Positions 1-7,564 are shown, counted from the first letter of the stretch. The stretch: DNA of 25,621 nucleotides from a virus (IMGVR_UViG_3300025449_000048:1-25621); one strand, 5' to 3'. The notes: generated by a model from the sequence alone, not told the origin. Numbers and translations: made by a program.

Positions 1-251
1 GATATTATCCTGATTTTATTGTAACTAAAATAAATAAGGATAGTGTAAAAGAAACTGTTATAATTGAAGTCAAACCAGCTAAACAAGTAAACCCCCCTGT
101 TAGGCAACAAAAGATGACAAAAAGATATCTTACAGAAGTTAAAACATGGGGAATTAATGAAGCTAAGTGGAAAGCTGCATCCGAATATTGTAAAGATAGA
201 GGATGGAAGTTTGTTATTTTTACTGAAAAAGAATTAGGAATTACGTATTAA
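1..251 (+). CDS. 4: T4 gp4-like head completion nuclease, 3' part only
   Basis: The 3' end of a gene cut by the window edge, read in the frame that ends with TAA at 249-251. The visible 82 residues contain YYPDF near the start and IIEVKP about 20 residues later. These fit the Asp and Glu-x-Lys parts of a PD-(D/E)xK nuclease core. They are followed by conserved-looking KYLTEVKTW/NEAKW-type and RGWKFVIFTEKELG segments. T4 gp4 (gp50/65) completes filled heads before tail joining and has this nuclease-like fold. Its stop overlaps the next start as TAATG, so the two are translationally coupled. The N-terminus is outside the window. Family assignment is by recognition of this pattern. Confidence 0.8.
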   Translation, partial: YYPDFIVTKINKDSVKETVIIEVKPAKQVNPPVRQQKMTKRYLTEVKTWGINEAKWKAASEYCKDRGWKFVIFTEKELGITY

Positions 252-850
252 TGTATCTTTTCCAACAAATAAATCAGGCTGCTAAAAGCGTTTCTTTCAG
301 CGATACACAAGAAGCTCAAGCTTGGTATCGCGATCAGGCCATGAATATCAATAAAGATCAAGTTAATCAAGAACAAATAATGGAAACCGCCGACCCATTT
401 AAAATCTTTAAGAATGTTGGTGTCCCTCAAATCGGTAAAATGTTTATGTTTGTTTATGACCCTAAGTTTAAAGCAACATTACCTTTTTATGATATGTTTC
501 CTCTTGTGTTTCCATTAGATTTCTCCACCAGTGGATTTCTAGCAATTAACCTTCATTATTTACCACCACAAGCGCGAGCTGGTTTGATGAACGCTTTACA
601 TACTATCGCAAATAATGATAAATACAATAATTCGACCAAACTTAATATTTCGTATAATGTTCTAAAACAATCTTCTACGAAATTCTCTGGGTTTGAAAAT
701 TGTGTTAAAAGATACCTATATGGTCATGTAAAAAGTGCATTTCAATATGTTAACCCAAAGGACTGGGATAAAGCATTGCTATTACCAATGCAAATGTGGA
801 AAATAAATCCAGATAGAAGATATTCTTCTAAAGCATCGCCACCTTACTAG
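251..850 (+). CDS. Conserved T4-superfamily virion-region protein, function unassigned
   Basis: A 199-residue protein between the gene 4 homologue and a tail-tube-type gene. The centre carries a strongly patterned stretch, GKMFMFVYDPK...LPFYDMFPLVFPLD, followed by a Leu-His-Tyr-Leu-Pro-Pro segment and a Tyr-rich C-terminal half. I associate this pattern with proteins at the same place in far-T4 phages, but I cannot give it a T4 gene number. It does not resemble T4 gp53 or gp5, which occupy this position in T4. No signal peptide or membrane segment is seen. The start overlaps the gene 4 stop (TAATG), with AGGA about 11 nt upstream. A baseplate or head-completion role is inference from position only. 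Confidence 0.7.
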   Translation: MYLFQQINQAAKSVSFSDTQEAQAWYRDQAMNINKDQVNQEQIMETADPFKIFKNVGVPQIGKMFMFVYDPKFKATLPFYDMFPLVFPLDFSTSGFLAINLHYLPPQARAGLMNALHTIANNDKYNNSTKLNISYNVLKQSSTKFSGFENCVKRYLYGHVKSAFQYVNPKDWDKALLLPMQMWKINPDRRYSSKASPPY

Positions 851-858
851 GAATAGAA

Positions 859-1563
859 ATGCCATTTAATATAGTTAATTTTAAAACTAATATTTCAGCG
901 AGCGGTTATTTAACAAATAACCGTTTTAAAGTTGTTCTCAACCCACCGCCGATTCTATTCAATTCCTTTATTAATAATACTGGATCTAGTACTTCGATCA
1001 ATAATATAGCAGCAGATATATCATTCAGAGCAGAATCTATAAGAACTCCTGGCATAACATTAATCAATGCAGACGTTAACCACTATGGCGTTGGTCCAAC
1101 CCAGAAACAACCTATGAATGCTCAATTTTCAGAAACAAGTATTTCTTTGATCTCTGACGGCTACGGTAATATGTGGCAGTTTTGGCACAATTGGTTAAGA
1201 GGAATATATGAATTTACTGGAACTTCTTCTGCCCGTTCTGGCGGTAGAGCCAACAAAATACCATCATATACTGCAGAATATAAAGATCAATATTCTACAA
1301 CCATTCAAATTATAATGTATGATATTTTTGGTAAAAAAATTCAAGAAATTAATCTATTTGAAGCATTCCCGACTTCAATGAGAGAAGTAAATTTAAATTG
1401 GGCAGATCAAGGAAATCTTTTAAGATTAAATCTTGGCATTGCATACACAGAATATACAATTGAAAGTTCGGAGGTTACAACACCTTCTGCTAGTCAACAA
1501 TCATCAATATCACAAGAAGCAATAGATAATTTATCACTTTCGACAGGTTTAATAAACTATTAA
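859..1563 (+). CDS. Tail tube / baseplate tube-initiator-like protein (gp54/gp19 type)
   Basis: A 234-residue protein. The middle and C-terminal parts read like the tail-tube fold shared by T4 gp19, gp48 and gp54. There is a FRAESIRTPGITL strand, then NHYGVGPTQKQP, a WQFWHNWL segment, a YKDQYSTTIQIIMYD strand, a LFEAFPTSMREVNLNWADQ segment and a final LGIAYTEYTIE strand. The order 'EAFP...L.WAD....RL...F/Y..Y' is the signature I used. The Ser/Thr/Gln-rich tail (about residues 205-225) is poorly conserved-looking. AGGA sits 7 nt before the ATG. Position beside a hub chaperone favours a tube initiator (gp54) over the major tube protein gp19, but this is inference. Confidence 0.72.
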   Translation: MPFNIVNFKTNISASGYLTNNRFKVVLNPPPILFNSFINNTGSSTSINNIAADISFRAESIRTPGITLINADVNHYGVGPTQKQPMNAQFSETSISLISDGYGNMWQFWHNWLRGIYEFTGTSSARSGGRANKIPSYTAEYKDQYSTTIQIIMYDIFGKKIQEINLFEAFPTSMREVNLNWADQGNLLRLNLGIAYTEYTIESSEVTTPSASQQSSISQEAIDNLSLSTGLINY

Positions 1564-1582
1564 TTCATAATGGAGTTACAAT

Positions 1583-2290
1583 ATGTTACCTAAAATTGAA
1601 TACCCTTTATATAATATCAAAATACCTTCTCTGAAAAAGGTTTATAAATTTAGACCATTTTTAGTCAAAGAAGAAAAACTACTTCTCATGGCTAGAGAAA
1701 GCGAAAGTCAAGCTGAGATTTTATCAGCAATCAAACAGATTGTTAATAATTGCTGCACAGATGATAAGTTAGACATTAACAAATTAGCCGTTTTTGATTT
1801 AGAATATATCTTTCTAAAGCTCAGAGCTGTTTCTGTAGATAACATAGCAAAGCTAACATATAAAGATTTTGAAGACGAAGAAACTTATACATTTACTGTA
1901 GATTTAAATGATATAGAAATTATATACCCTAAAAATTTAGAAAATAATATTAAAATAACAGATAAATCTGGTATTGTTATGAAGTATCCTCCAGCATCTT
2001 TATATGATGATGAAGAATTTCTTAAATTAGATAAAAACTATATGTTTGAATTGATCATCAGATGTATTGATAAAATGTATTATGGTGATAGTGTTTATGA
2101 ATCTAAAAACTATAAGAAGCAAGAATTAGAAGATTTCTTAGAAAATCTAGATATGAAAACTTTTGAATCTATTCAGAATTTTCTACTATCTGTTCCTAAA
2201 CTAGAACACACTATCAATTACACAAATAAAAAAGGTAATGAAAGAAAAATCGTATTAAATTCGTTAAATGATTTTTTTACTTGGCGCTGA
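1583..2290 (+). CDS. gp26/gp51-family baseplate hub protein/chaperone (0-frame product)
   Basis: 235 residues. The N-terminus (PKIEYPLYNIKIPS...KVYKFRPFLVKEEKLLLMA) is the hallmark of the T4 baseplate hub family containing gp26 and gp51, which take part in assembling the central baseplate hub. The rest is acidic and lacks membrane segments. GGAG lies 8-9 nt before the ATG. The last codons are Asp-Phe-Phe-Thr-Trp-Arg-stop. The two Phe codons sit in a seven-T run. Reading on in the -1 frame adds 63 residues that look like a conserved continuation (see the frameshift entry). The 0-frame protein and a 295-residue fusion may therefore both be made, as for tail-assembly chaperones of other long-tailed phages. 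Confidence 0.85.
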   Translation: MLPKIEYPLYNIKIPSLKKVYKFRPFLVKEEKLLLMARESESQAEILSAIKQIVNNCCTDDKLDINKLAVFDLEYIFLKLRAVSVDNIAKLTYKDFEDEETYTFTVDLNDIEIIYPKNLENNIKITDKSGIVMKYPPASLYDDEEFLKLDKNYMFELIIRCIDKMYYGDSVYESKNYKKQELEDFLENLDMKTFESIQNFLLSVPKLEHTINYTNKKGNERKIVLNSLNDFFTWR

Positions 2291-2313
2291 GTCATAATTC
2301 TTTACAGAATTAT
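2272..2313 (+). promoter_or_regulatory. Candidate programmed -1 ribosomal frameshift site
   Basis: A T TTT TTT heptamer at 2272-2278 is in exactly the phase needed for -1 slippage (0 frame: GAT TTT TTT ACT TGG CGC TGA). A perfect 7-bp stem (ATAATTC / GAATTAT) with a 6-nt loop lies at 2294-2313, 15 nt downstream. The 0-frame stop follows at 2288-2290. Slippage would join residue Phe232 to Tyr-Leu-Ala-Leu-Ser-His and the 63-residue extension. The stem is AT-rich and farther away than usual, so the heptamer is the stronger evidence. Confidence 0.65.
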
Positions 2314-2469
2314 TTTACAACAATTTTTTCAATGGCTCAGCATCATAAATATTCCATTAGTGAAATTGAAAATTTAATGCCTTTTGAAAGAGACATTTAT
2401 ATCGAAATGTTAATGAATTATCTAAGAGAAGTAGAAGAAGCGAAACAAAGACAGCAAAATGGTAATTAG
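2278..2469 (+). CDS. -1 frame extension of the hub chaperone
   Basis: Open frame of 63 residues entered by -1 slippage at the seven-T run. It has no ATG before residue 19 of the extension and no ribosome binding site of its own. The sequence (SHNSLQNYFTTIFSMAQHH, then KYSISEIENLMPFERDIYIE) is a well-ordered helical segment with the 'QxHKYSxxEIExMxPFERxIY' pattern seen after hub proteins in other T4-type phages. It ends in a charged Lys/Gln-rich tail. The frame overlaps the holin start by 11 nt. Alternatives are an independent protein from the TTG at 2281 or the internal ATG at 2332. Neither has a Shine-Dalgarno sequence. Confidence 0.6.
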   Translation, partial: YLALSHNSLQNYFTTIFSMAQHHKYSISEIENLMPFERDIYIEMLMNYLREVEEAKQRQQNGN

Positions 2470-2989
2470 AGCAGACCCTAACGCTCCTCCTCCATCATCG
2501 CCTGATATCAGCAATGTGGCTGTTCCAACACCCACACCTGTAGCTCCTCCACCTTCTGTCGTAGTTATTGATAATAACAATAATAATGGTGGGAACAATA
2601 ACTACAATAATCAAAACAACCAAACAATGCAGATGGCCACTGCACAAGCTCAAGCTTCTGTTGGGCTTGCACAAACTTCTATTGATAAAGAAGTTGTTGA
2701 TGAACAATTAAAAGAATCAGAAGAGCATTGGATAAAAGCATATTGGAGACCAGCGATGGGCTGGCTTTATATGGCTATTTGTTTTATGGATTTTATTGGA
2801 TTTCCTGGAATTACAATATTTTTACCAGTAATATATAAAGGACTTGGTGTTCAATTTACTTATTCGCCATGGGTTCCTTTAACATTATCAAATGGTGGAT
2901 TAATACATCTTTCGTTTGCAGCAATTCTCGGTGTAGCTGCCTGGACTAGAGGTCAAGAGAAACTAGCAAAAATGAACGGTAGCAGTTAA
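2459..2989 (+). CDS. Holin, 3-TM gene-transfer-release family (PF11351-like)
   Basis: 176 residues. Residues 1-95 are soluble: a Pro-rich start, an Asn-rich low-complexity linker (about 37-56), then an amphipathic Ala/Gln segment. Residues 95-176 form the holin domain, W-I-K-A-Y-W-R-P-A-M-G-W followed by hydrophobic stretches at about 98-117, 119-131 and 145-162, ending AAWTRGQEK. The RPAMGW and G-x-x-AAWTRGQ landmarks fit the three-TM holin family common in alphaproteobacterial prophages and gene transfer agents. Such proteins permeabilise the inner membrane at lysis. The start overlaps the preceding frame and the stop overlaps the lysin start (TAATG). The long Asn-rich linker is unusual for the family. 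Confidence 0.82.
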   Translation: MVIRADPNAPPPSSPDISNVAVPTPTPVAPPPSVVVIDNNNNNGGNNNYNNQNNQTMQMATAQAQASVGLAQTSIDKEVVDEQLKESEEHWIKAYWRPAMGWLYMAICFMDFIGFPGITIFLPVIYKGLGVQFTYSPWVPLTLSNGGLIHLSFAAILGVAAWTRGQEKLAKMNGSS

Positions 2990-5178
2990 TGGCAAATGAA
3001 CTAAGTCAAATAGCAAAAGCAGCAAGCGGTATGAATGCCGCAACAAATAATTTCAGAGAAGCTGCAGATGAACACAATGAAAATATGTCTCGAATTCTTA
3101 AAGACGTACACAATGTATTTGCTTCTCAAAAACAACAAATATCAAGTATTGGCCCACAAATACAGCAAGCTCTTTCTGATAGTCAACAAGGTGTTACTTC
3201 ACAATTAAGTCAAACAAATAGTATATTGAATGCTTCTTTACAAGCGCAATATCAAGTAATAACACAATTACAACATCTTGCTGTTGCTATACAATCATTA
3301 GGTAATCAAAATTCTAATGTAGGAAATAGTAGTGGCAGTTTATTCCAAAAAATTGGTGGTTTAGCTACTGGTGGTAAATTAAATATTTCTAATACTGCAA
3401 AAGTTGGTCTAGGTGCTTTAGGTATTAGCACAGTTGCTGGCGATATGGTAGCTAAAGAAAATAAAATGCAAACTGGCTTCGAAAACATGCCAGGAGCGAC
3501 AATACCTAAAGGTGGTGCGCCAGCTGGTGAAACTGCAAAATCTAATAAACCTGCATCTGCAGAACAAAAAGAATATTATGATAAAATGTATAGTTCTTTA
3601 TTGAAAGCAGCAAAAGAAAAAGGTGTTCCAAATCCAGAAGTTATTGCCAAATTAGGGGCTACACAAACTTCGCTTGAAACTGGTTATGGCCAACATATGG
3701 TTGGTAATAATGCTTTTGGTATCAAAGCTGGAAAAAATGATACAGATAGTGTTAGTGCAGGAACACAAGAATTTGTCAACGGTAAAATGGTTGACACAAA
3801 ACAAAATTTCAAATCATATAAAGATTCTTCAGAATCAGCTGGAGATTATATTGATTTTTTAATGAAGAATCCAAGATATAAAGATGTTCTGGCTGCTAAA
3901 AGTATAGATGAAGCAATAGCTGCTCAATCTAAAAGTGGTTATGCTACAGATCCCGATTATGGTTCTAAATTAGCTTCGATAGACTCAAAGATGTCTGGTG
4001 GCGCCACGCAAACTCAAGTTGCTAGTGCAGTAACACCTCAACCTAATACAGCTGTTCCTCCATCGCCTTCACAACAAGGTGGCAATACACCATCAGTTAA
4101 TGGTTCTGATACAACTCCTATTTCTGGCGGTAACAATAGAGAAAGTGGTGGAGAACAAGTAAGTGCACCAAATCCTATGATGGGCAGAGGTGGTGGTGAA
4201 TTATCACAAGGTGGCGATCAAGGTGGAAATGGTAATTTACCTGATGCGGAATTAGTATCTATCGGTGAAGGTAATCATAGATTAAAACCAGAAGCCGCTG
4301 ATGCATATAAGAAAATGTTAGATGCTGCCAAATCTGAAGGTATATCTTGGAGTGTTACAGATTCATATAGAACTTATGATGAGCAACTCAGACTTGCAAA
4401 ACAAAAAGGTTTATATTCTCAAGGCGGATTGGCTGCAACTCCTGGAACATCAAATCATGGTTGGGGTCTGGCTGTTGATTTAGGTGGCGGTGCAAATCAA
4501 GAAGGCAGCAAACAAAATAAATGGCTACAAGAAAATGCAGGAAAATTCGGATTCAGTAATATTCCAAGAGAACCATGGCATTGGCAGTATGCAGGAGGTG
4601 GCGGTGGCGCTGCCTCAGAGGGTCATGGTCCAAGACAAAATGAAGGTAGTTTTGGATTCGCTAACCAAGGTCAAGGTGGCGGTGGCGGTGGACCATTCCC
4701 AGAACTTGGTAATGTAGGAAAAATTAGTCAGGGCGAAATAGGTCACGGTGTATTAGGTACTGCTGGATTTGCTCAATCTGGTCCTATGGGTATGATGGAA
4801 AGTATGCTTGGTGGTAGAGGTGGAGCTGGCGGTCTTATAGGTGCTGGTGTTAATATACTTTCATCGCTACTTGGTGGTGGTAATAATGAAGAAAGCGGAT
4901 ATCGTGTTGATACCCGCCATGATCGTGGTGAAAATTTATCAAGAAGAGGTGTAGAGCAAACAGCAATGTCTGAACTTGCTAGAGAAGCTTCTATGAAATC
5001 TACTGGAGGTAATGAAGGTTCAAGACCACCAGATGATTATAGACAACCTCCATCAAGATCTGCAGTTGGCATGGATCATAATACTGAAAAATTCTTTGGT
5101 AATGAATTTGCTCCATCATGGTATGCTGAATTAAAAGGTGCATATCCACACGATCTTAAGAACGTAAAATTCTCATAA
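2989..5178 (+). CDS. Two-domain peptidoglycan hydrolase (glucosaminidase + M15 peptidase)
   Basis: 729 residues. Residues 30-110 are a Gln-rich coiled-coil-like region resembling part of a tail tape measure. Residues about 195-330 form a glucosaminidase-type domain (GH73/FlgJ-like) with the candidate catalytic Glu230 in SLETGYGQ and a GNNAFGIKAG motif. Residues about 420-535 form a VanY/M15 D,D- or L,D-peptidase domain. It shows SYRTYDEQ, the zinc motif SNHGWGLAVD (His490, Asp497) and EPWHWQY (Glu528, His531). Long Gly-rich linkers surround both domains. The C-terminal about 190 residues are unrecognised. Coupled to the holin by TAATG. The coiled-coil start and size suggest a virion-associated, hub-linked lysin rather than a simple endolysin, though it could act as both. 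It ends at a strong hairpin. Confidence 0.85.
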   Translation: MANELSQIAKAASGMNAATNNFREAADEHNENMSRILKDVHNVFASQKQQISSIGPQIQQALSDSQQGVTSQLSQTNSILNASLQAQYQVITQLQHLAVAIQSLGNQNSNVGNSSGSLFQKIGGLATGGKLNISNTAKVGLGALGISTVAGDMVAKENKMQTGFENMPGATIPKGGAPAGETAKSNKPASAEQKEYYDKMYSSLLKAAKEKGVPNPEVIAKLGATQTSLETGYGQHMVGNNAFGIKAGKNDTDSVSAGTQEFVNGKMVDTKQNFKSYKDSSESAGDYIDFLMKNPRYKDVLAAKSIDEAIAAQSKSGYATDPDYGSKLASIDSKMSGGATQTQVASAVTPQPNTAVPPSPSQQGGNTPSVNGSDTTPISGGNNRESGGEQVSAPNPMMGRGGGELSQGGDQGGNGNLPDAELVSIGEGNHRLKPEAADAYKKMLDAAKSEGISWSVTDSYRTYDEQLRLAKQKGLYSQGGLAATPGTSNHGWGLAVDLGGGANQEGSKQNKWLQENAGKFGFSNIPREPWHWQYAGGGGGAASEGHGPRQNEGSFGFANQGQGGGGGGPFPELGNVGKISQGEIGHGVLGTAGFAQSGPMGMMESMLGGRGGAGGLIGAGVNILSSLLGGGNNEESGYRVDTRHDRGENLSRRGVEQTAMSELAREASMKSTGGNEGSRPPDDYRQPPSRSAVGMDHNTEKFFGNEFAPSWYAELKGAYPHDLKNVKFS

Positions 5179-5204
5179 AAAAAGGGGAGCGGAAGCCCCC
5201 CTTT
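5177..5204 (-). terminator. Rho-independent terminator between convergent blocks
   Basis: Inverted repeat AAAGGGG (5181-5187) / CCCCTTT (5198-5204) with a further G-C/C-G pair and a GGAA loop. Read on the minus strand the stem is followed by seven U, which makes it a strong terminator for gene 32. Read on the plus strand it follows the lysin stop directly but has only three U, so it is weaker in that direction. Confidence 0.85.
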
Positions 5205-5229
5205 ACATCACCAAAAATTAGTCCAAATA

Positions 5230-6150
5230 TTACCGTGCCAGACTTTTAAAGTGGGCCATCAAATCATCATCTTCATCATCATCTGTAGATGCAGAGACCT
5301 TTGGTGCAGCTGATTCTTTAAACTTAGGAGCAGCATCTTCGCGAGCCCATGGAAGATCTTCTTCCTCTGCGCGAGCAACCTTATTCTTAGGTGTCTGTGC
5401 ATCATCAAGAACCTTCAAAAGACGACCCTGAAGTTCTTCAAAAGACTTGAAGTTAGAAGGATCAAGGAACGACTTCAAAGAGTGTTCGCCCTTCCAAACA
5501 TTTTCCAAATCTTCATCATCTTCAAGAAGTGGCTTAGACTTATCGAACTCTGACTTATCATAATTACGATAACCTTCGACCTGACGAATCTTCAACTTAA
5601 AGTTTGCACCAGCCCAAAGATCGAATGGGTTCATCGCCTGTTCATCTTCGAACTGAGGATTCATCGCTTCGTTGAGCTTGTCGAAGATCTTCTTGCCGTA
5701 CTTAAACAAGAATACCTTACCTTCATTTGCAGGATTACCCTGATCGCTAACTACATAAATGTTAGAAACAAAGTGAAGACGACGTTTCTGCTTACGAGCC
5801 TGAGCACGTTCAGGAGACTTATCGTCAGTGCTTGAATTCCACAACTTCGAGTTATACTCAGAAACAGGATCCTGCTTACCAAGAGTTGTCAAAGAATTTT
5901 CAATGTACCACAAACCAGTTGGACCTTGAAAACCATGGTCGAACATGCGAATAAATGGGACATCTTCATTTGGGGGAGCAGGGAGAAAACGGATAACAGC
6001 ATAGCCATTGCCAGCTTTATCAACCGTAGGTGTCCAGAAACGATCGTCTGCACCCTTTGATTCTTGGTTTCCACTAAGCTTAGTTAGTTCTGCGCTAAGA
6101 GCTTCGAGAGACTTCTTGCCAGATTGTGCCTTGAGACTTGAAAAGTTCAT
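5230..6150 (-). CDS. 32: Single-stranded DNA-binding protein gp32
   Basis: 306 residues. It shows the gp32 order: a basic N-terminal part (cooperativity region), then YAVIRFLPAPP, FDHGF...LWYIENS, the basic KQKRRLHFVSNIYVV segment, ENEGKVFLFKYGKKIFDK, FDLWAGANFKLKIRQVEGYRNYDKS, FKSFEEL, and a very acidic C-terminal tail (DDDEDDD) for binding partner proteins. It coats ssDNA in replication, recombination and repair. The protein has no cysteine at all. The T4 zinc site (His plus three Cys after the HGF segment) keeps only His72. GGAG precedes the ATG. Its promoter lies inside the end of gene 59, and an about 70-nt leader could hold an autoregulatory site. Confidence 0.95.
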   Translation of the reverse strand: MNFSSLKAQSGKKSLEALSAELTKLSGNQESKGADDRFWTPTVDKAGNGYAVIRFLPAPPNEDVPFIRMFDHGFQGPTGLWYIENSLTTLGKQDPVSEYNSKLWNSSTDDKSPERAQARKQKRRLHFVSNIYVVSDQGNPANEGKVFLFKYGKKIFDKLNEAMNPQFEDEQAMNPFDLWAGANFKLKIRQVEGYRNYDKSEFDKSKPLLEDDEDLENVWKGEHSLKSFLDPSNFKSFEELQGRLLKVLDDAQTPKNKVARAEEEDLPWAREDAAPKFKESAAPKVSASTDDDEDDDLMAHFKSLAR

Positions 6151-6221
6151 GTGTATTCTCCGTATGTTTAATATCAGTATGACAGTTTATTGAGCGATAA
6201 TATTCACTCGCAACATTATTT

Positions 6222-6250
6222 AGTATACCGTTATTCATCAAAAAAGTCAA
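6222..6250 (-). promoter_or_regulatory. Promoter for gene 32
   Basis: TTGACT (6250-6245), 17-nt spacer ending GG, TATACT (6227-6222). It sits within the last codons of gene 59, giving gene 32 its own transcript with an about 70-nt AT-rich leader. Confidence 0.75.
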
Positions 6251-6812
6251 GCGCAATTTTAACTATTTTGTCTTTATCATATTTGATGAAAGGGGTATAT
6301 TTTTCAATTTTGGTTTTAAGAGATTCCCAAACCAAATCGTACTCCATTCTAGAATCCCATTTTTGTTTAACACCTGAGAATTCTAATAAGAGACATAGTG
6401 TTTCTAAAGAAATTTCTTTCCCTAGATATAACCTCAAAAGAAGTGGATGTTCGCCTTCTTTACAATTGAAGTTATTTTTTAATACAGGGTCAAGTTTTGT
6501 TAGATCCTGTTTAAAAACATAAGACAAAGACTGTTGGCGTTTCGACCAATCTTTGTATACTTTTTCAGCAACTTCAGAATATGCTAATTCTTTAATCCAT
6601 GTTTTTTCATTTTCAGAAAGATTAGCAATTAAGAAACTATGAACGTCTGGATGTTTGGCTAGTTTCTGAAAGAACAATTTGTCTTTACGAGCATCGAATG
6701 TTTTTGCATTAACTCTTACCTTACCATTATATTTAAAATAATCATAAGAAGGTTTACTGAAGTGATTCTTCAGAGCGAGGTATTCCTGATAACATTCAAG
6801 TGCTGACATCAT
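6231..6812 (-). CDS. 59: gp59-like loader of the gp41 helicase
   Basis: 193 residues. The first half carries YDYFKYNGKVRVNAKTFDARKDK followed by LFFQKLAK and FLIANLSENEKTWI, the order seen in T4 gp59 ('DVIKYN...RRDKYFFQKL...ISNL...W'). The C-terminal half is all-helical, as in gp59. The family places the replicative helicase on gp32-coated forks, and the gene lies beside gene 32 as in T4. The start overlaps the upstream stop (ATGATG over TGA), so it is translationally coupled. The first or second ATG (6812 or 6809) could be used. No membrane segment. Confidence 0.85.
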   Translation of the reverse strand: MMSALECYQEYLALKNHFSKPSYDYFKYNGKVRVNAKTFDARKDKLFFQKLAKHPDVHSFLIANLSENEKTWIKELAYSEVAEKVYKDWSKRQQSLSYVFKQDLTKLDPVLKNNFNCKEGEHPLLLRLYLGKEISLETLCLLLEFSGVKQKWDSRMEYDLVWESLKTKIEKYTPFIKYDKDKIVKIALDFFDE

Positions 6813-7036
6813 CTCACATATACATTTAGATTTTCATTAAAGAACTTCTTCAGTTCTTTCTCAAAGAACTCAGGAGACATTGTCATGTATGTAGTGTAAA
6901 GGTTTCCAATATTAAGCTTATCGCCAGGATTACTAACTTCAAACCCACGACTCTTGAGTTCATCGATCAACTCTTCATCATCACAATCTTCAATATCGAG
7001 ATCGTCCACCCAAACATCTGTAGTCACATAAGGCAT
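6809..7036 (-). CDS. Small acidic protein between genes 59 and 33
   Basis: 75 residues, not recognised. The N-terminal third is highly acidic (DDLDIEDCDDEELIDEL). The rest is mixed charged/aromatic and ends FFNENLNVYVR. AGGAG precedes the ATG by about 7 nt, and the end overlaps gene 59 by 4 nt. Cotranscription with genes 33 and 59 suggests a role in replication or late transcription, but nothing in the sequence shows it. Confidence 0.75.
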   Translation of the reverse strand: MPYVTTDVWVDDLDIEDCDDEELIDELKSRGFEVSNPGDKLNIGNLYTTYMTMSPEFFEKELKKFFNENLNVYVR

Positions 7037-7045
7037 AATATACTC

Positions 7046-7273
7046 CTAGATTGGTAATCGAGCACCACGTTTAAGAACATTAAGATTCTCGGCTTCTGCT
7101 TGAATCTTCGCTTTCATTGCTGGGTCTTTCTTAATCCAATAAGCTGCAGTTTCTACTTCCAACTTATTTTTCTCACACCAAAGAACAACAGCATCAATAT
7201 ATTCTAAATTTTTAGTTTTACAAAGCTTTTCGATATCTTCGATAAAGGTATTTGTCTTCAATTCTAAAACCAT
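7046..7273 (-). CDS. 33: gp33-like late transcription co-activator
   Basis: 75 residues from the ATG at 7273 (MVLELKTNTF). An upstream in-frame ATG at 7330 is less likely, because the preceding gene's stop is only 4 nt before 7273. The core FIEDIEKLCKTKNLEYIDAV followed by VLWCEKNKLEVE and IKAEAENLNVLKR-like residues fits the short gp33 proteins of far-T4 phages. In T4, gp33 bridges RNA polymerase and the sliding clamp at late promoters. The C-terminus here ends ARLPI and lacks the hydrophobic/acidic clamp-binding tail of T4 gp33. Gene order 33-x-59-32 supports the call. Confidence 0.72.
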   Translation of the reverse strand: MVLELKTNTFIEDIEKLCKTKNLEYIDAVVLWCEKNKLEVETAAYWIKKDPAMKAKIQAEAENLNVLKRGARLPI

Positions 7274-7277
7274 TTTT

Positions 7278-7451
7278 TCACTTTTTATATTTCTTGTCAA
7301 TGTGTGCAATTCTTTTCTCAATATATTCAATTATGGGATTATTTTTATCTTTATCTTCAGGTGGAAGAATATTCAAATAATTATTCAGTTCGTCAATAAA
7401 TGCGTATTTTTTCATCATATCTACAGAATAGTTAAGAGATAATTCTTCCAT
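7278..7451 (-). CDS. Small protein upstream of gene 33
   Basis: 57 residues (MEELSLNYSVDMMKKYAF...), helical and charged, ending DKKYKK. The ATG at 7451 is chosen because GGAG lies 6 nt upstream. The ATG at 7463 is part of that ribosome binding region and touches the tRNA end. No family recognised. It is the first protein gene after the tRNA pair, 4 nt before gene 33. Confidence 0.7.
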   Translation of the reverse strand: MEELSLNYSVDMMKKYAFIDELNNYLNILPPEDKDKNNPIIEYIEKRIAHIDKKYKK

Positions 7452-7466
7452 TTGAATCTCCATTGG

Positions 7467-7558
7467 TGGTAGGGGTGCAAGGATTTGAACCCTGTCGAGA
7501 ACGGTAATCTGCCGCTGAAAGCCTTATAAGGACTCCCTGTGTACCAACACCCACCCCC
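7467..7558 (-). tRNA. Class II tRNA, Leu-like body, anticodon loop reads CTTATAA (UAU)
   Basis: 92 nt. Acceptor GGGGGTG pairs with CACCCCT (G1-U72, as in E. coli tRNA-Leu), then A73 and an encoded CCA. The T-arm CAGGG-TTCAAAT-CCTTG is canonical. A long variable region with stem AGCGG/CCGTT makes it class II, which fits Leu or Ser; A73 favours Leu. A 5-bp anticodon stem GAGTC/GGCTT with two wobbles encloses a 7-nt loop whose bases 34-36 are TAT. That would read AUA (Ile), which conflicts with the class II body. The D-loop is also short. A second CCA follows the first. Confidence 0.75.
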
Positions 7559-7564
7559 AAAAAT

